Shown one piece after another: positions 63,973 through 64,000 of a DNA stretch of 64,000 bases. The notes under the pieces are model-generated. The model saw nothing but the letters and a program-made list of their open reading frames with translations. It was not told the DNA's origin and searched no databases. The stretch's first letter is position 1, and each line of letters starts with the position of its first letter. Both the position numbers and the translations under genes were made by a program. The stretch is from CAZGKW01 sp964526295 (GTDB taxonomy: Bacteria; Planctomycetota; Phycisphaerae; FEN-1346). The stretch covers positions 30,288-94,287 of the forward strand of contig CAZGKW010000014.1 in NCBI GenBank assembly GCA_964526295.1, written 5' to 3'.

Positions 63973-64000
63973 ATGCCTGACCGGAAGAACATCCTCATCC
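63973..64000 (+). CDS. Start of a gene cut by the window edge
   Basis: An ATG with a strong RBS (AAGGAG, seven bases upstream) opens MPDRKNILI and the window ends after nine codons. Two readings are possible. It may be a sulfatase, whose starts often read M-x-x-R-P-N-I-L. Or it may be an IscB-like protein with a short tail before its first strand, which the structured stretch upstream would favour. Nine residues cannot decide. Confidence 0.45.

Noticed and set aside
1..64000. CRISPR array, rRNA genes or prophage
   Set aside because: No regularly spaced repeats of 24-40 bases, no rRNA sequence and no phage structural genes were found on reading both strands.

Overview
The window is very GC-rich, with almost every third codon position G or C, and densely coding on both strands. 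The gene content suggests a heterotrophic Gram-negative bacterium of the Planctomycetota / PVC group. It includes formylglycine-type sulfatases beside a heparinase-like protein, a KDO transferase for an outer-membrane lipid A core, OmpA-type and other lipoproteins, a four-repeat prenyltransferase-like protein with DUF4159-type domains, several TIM-barrel 'sugar phosphate isomerase' genes, an ECF sigma / anti-sigma pair and a rhomboid with an extended tail. The phylum is inferred from this mixture; no rRNA is present.

Layout. 1-9.0 kb: accessory polysaccharide catabolism with two cytoplasmic-looking sulfatases overlapping by ATGA, a secreted propeller-like protein, a large heparinase II/III-like protein, a PHP phosphoesterase and a TIM-barrel enzyme. 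9.2-20.7 kb: core genes aspS, Nudix, rhomboid, pyk and mutS, a lipoprotein that joins two retropepsin-type protease halves to ankyrin repeats, and two STAS proteins. 20.8-28.7 kb: D-aminoacylase-like gene and comEC facing a reverse-strand group of proB, waaA and a uroporphyrinogen-decarboxylase-like gene. 29-40 kb: prepilin peptidase, OmpA lipoprotein, hisH-hisA, an EF-G-like GTPase, cysE, an HU/IHF protein, MarR, a YchF-like GTPase and cinA. 40-52 kb: the prenyltransferase/DUF4159 protein, MerR, an epimerase, an ECF sigma / anti-sigma cluster, a ribD-lspA-DksA-like group, murI, a HEAT lipoprotein, an alcohol dehydrogenase and queC. 52-62 kb: a very large AsmA-like protein, a UVR-motif protein, an overlapping phosphatase-like / secreted protein pair, a PHP exonuclease-like gene and two epimerase-family genes. 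62.3-64 kb: a tRNA-Val(UAC) followed by a small mobile-element zone with tandem repeats, a perfect palindrome and a 5'-truncated IS3-family transposase. It ends in a structured non-coding stretch leading into a gene cut by the window edge.

Non-coding content. Two reverse-strand units, 11142-11286 and 51732-52030, each have a good sigma70-type promoter, no convincing gene, internal complementarity and an intrinsic terminator. They look like small structured RNA genes that I cannot name. A third stretch, about 63741-63960, contains several perfect hairpins and an 8-bp long-range pairing directly ahead of an RBS and ATG at 63973. I suggest, without proof, that it could be an omega/HEARO-type RNA ahead of an IscB-like gene. 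About a dozen recognisable -35/-10 promoters are listed and define most transcription units.
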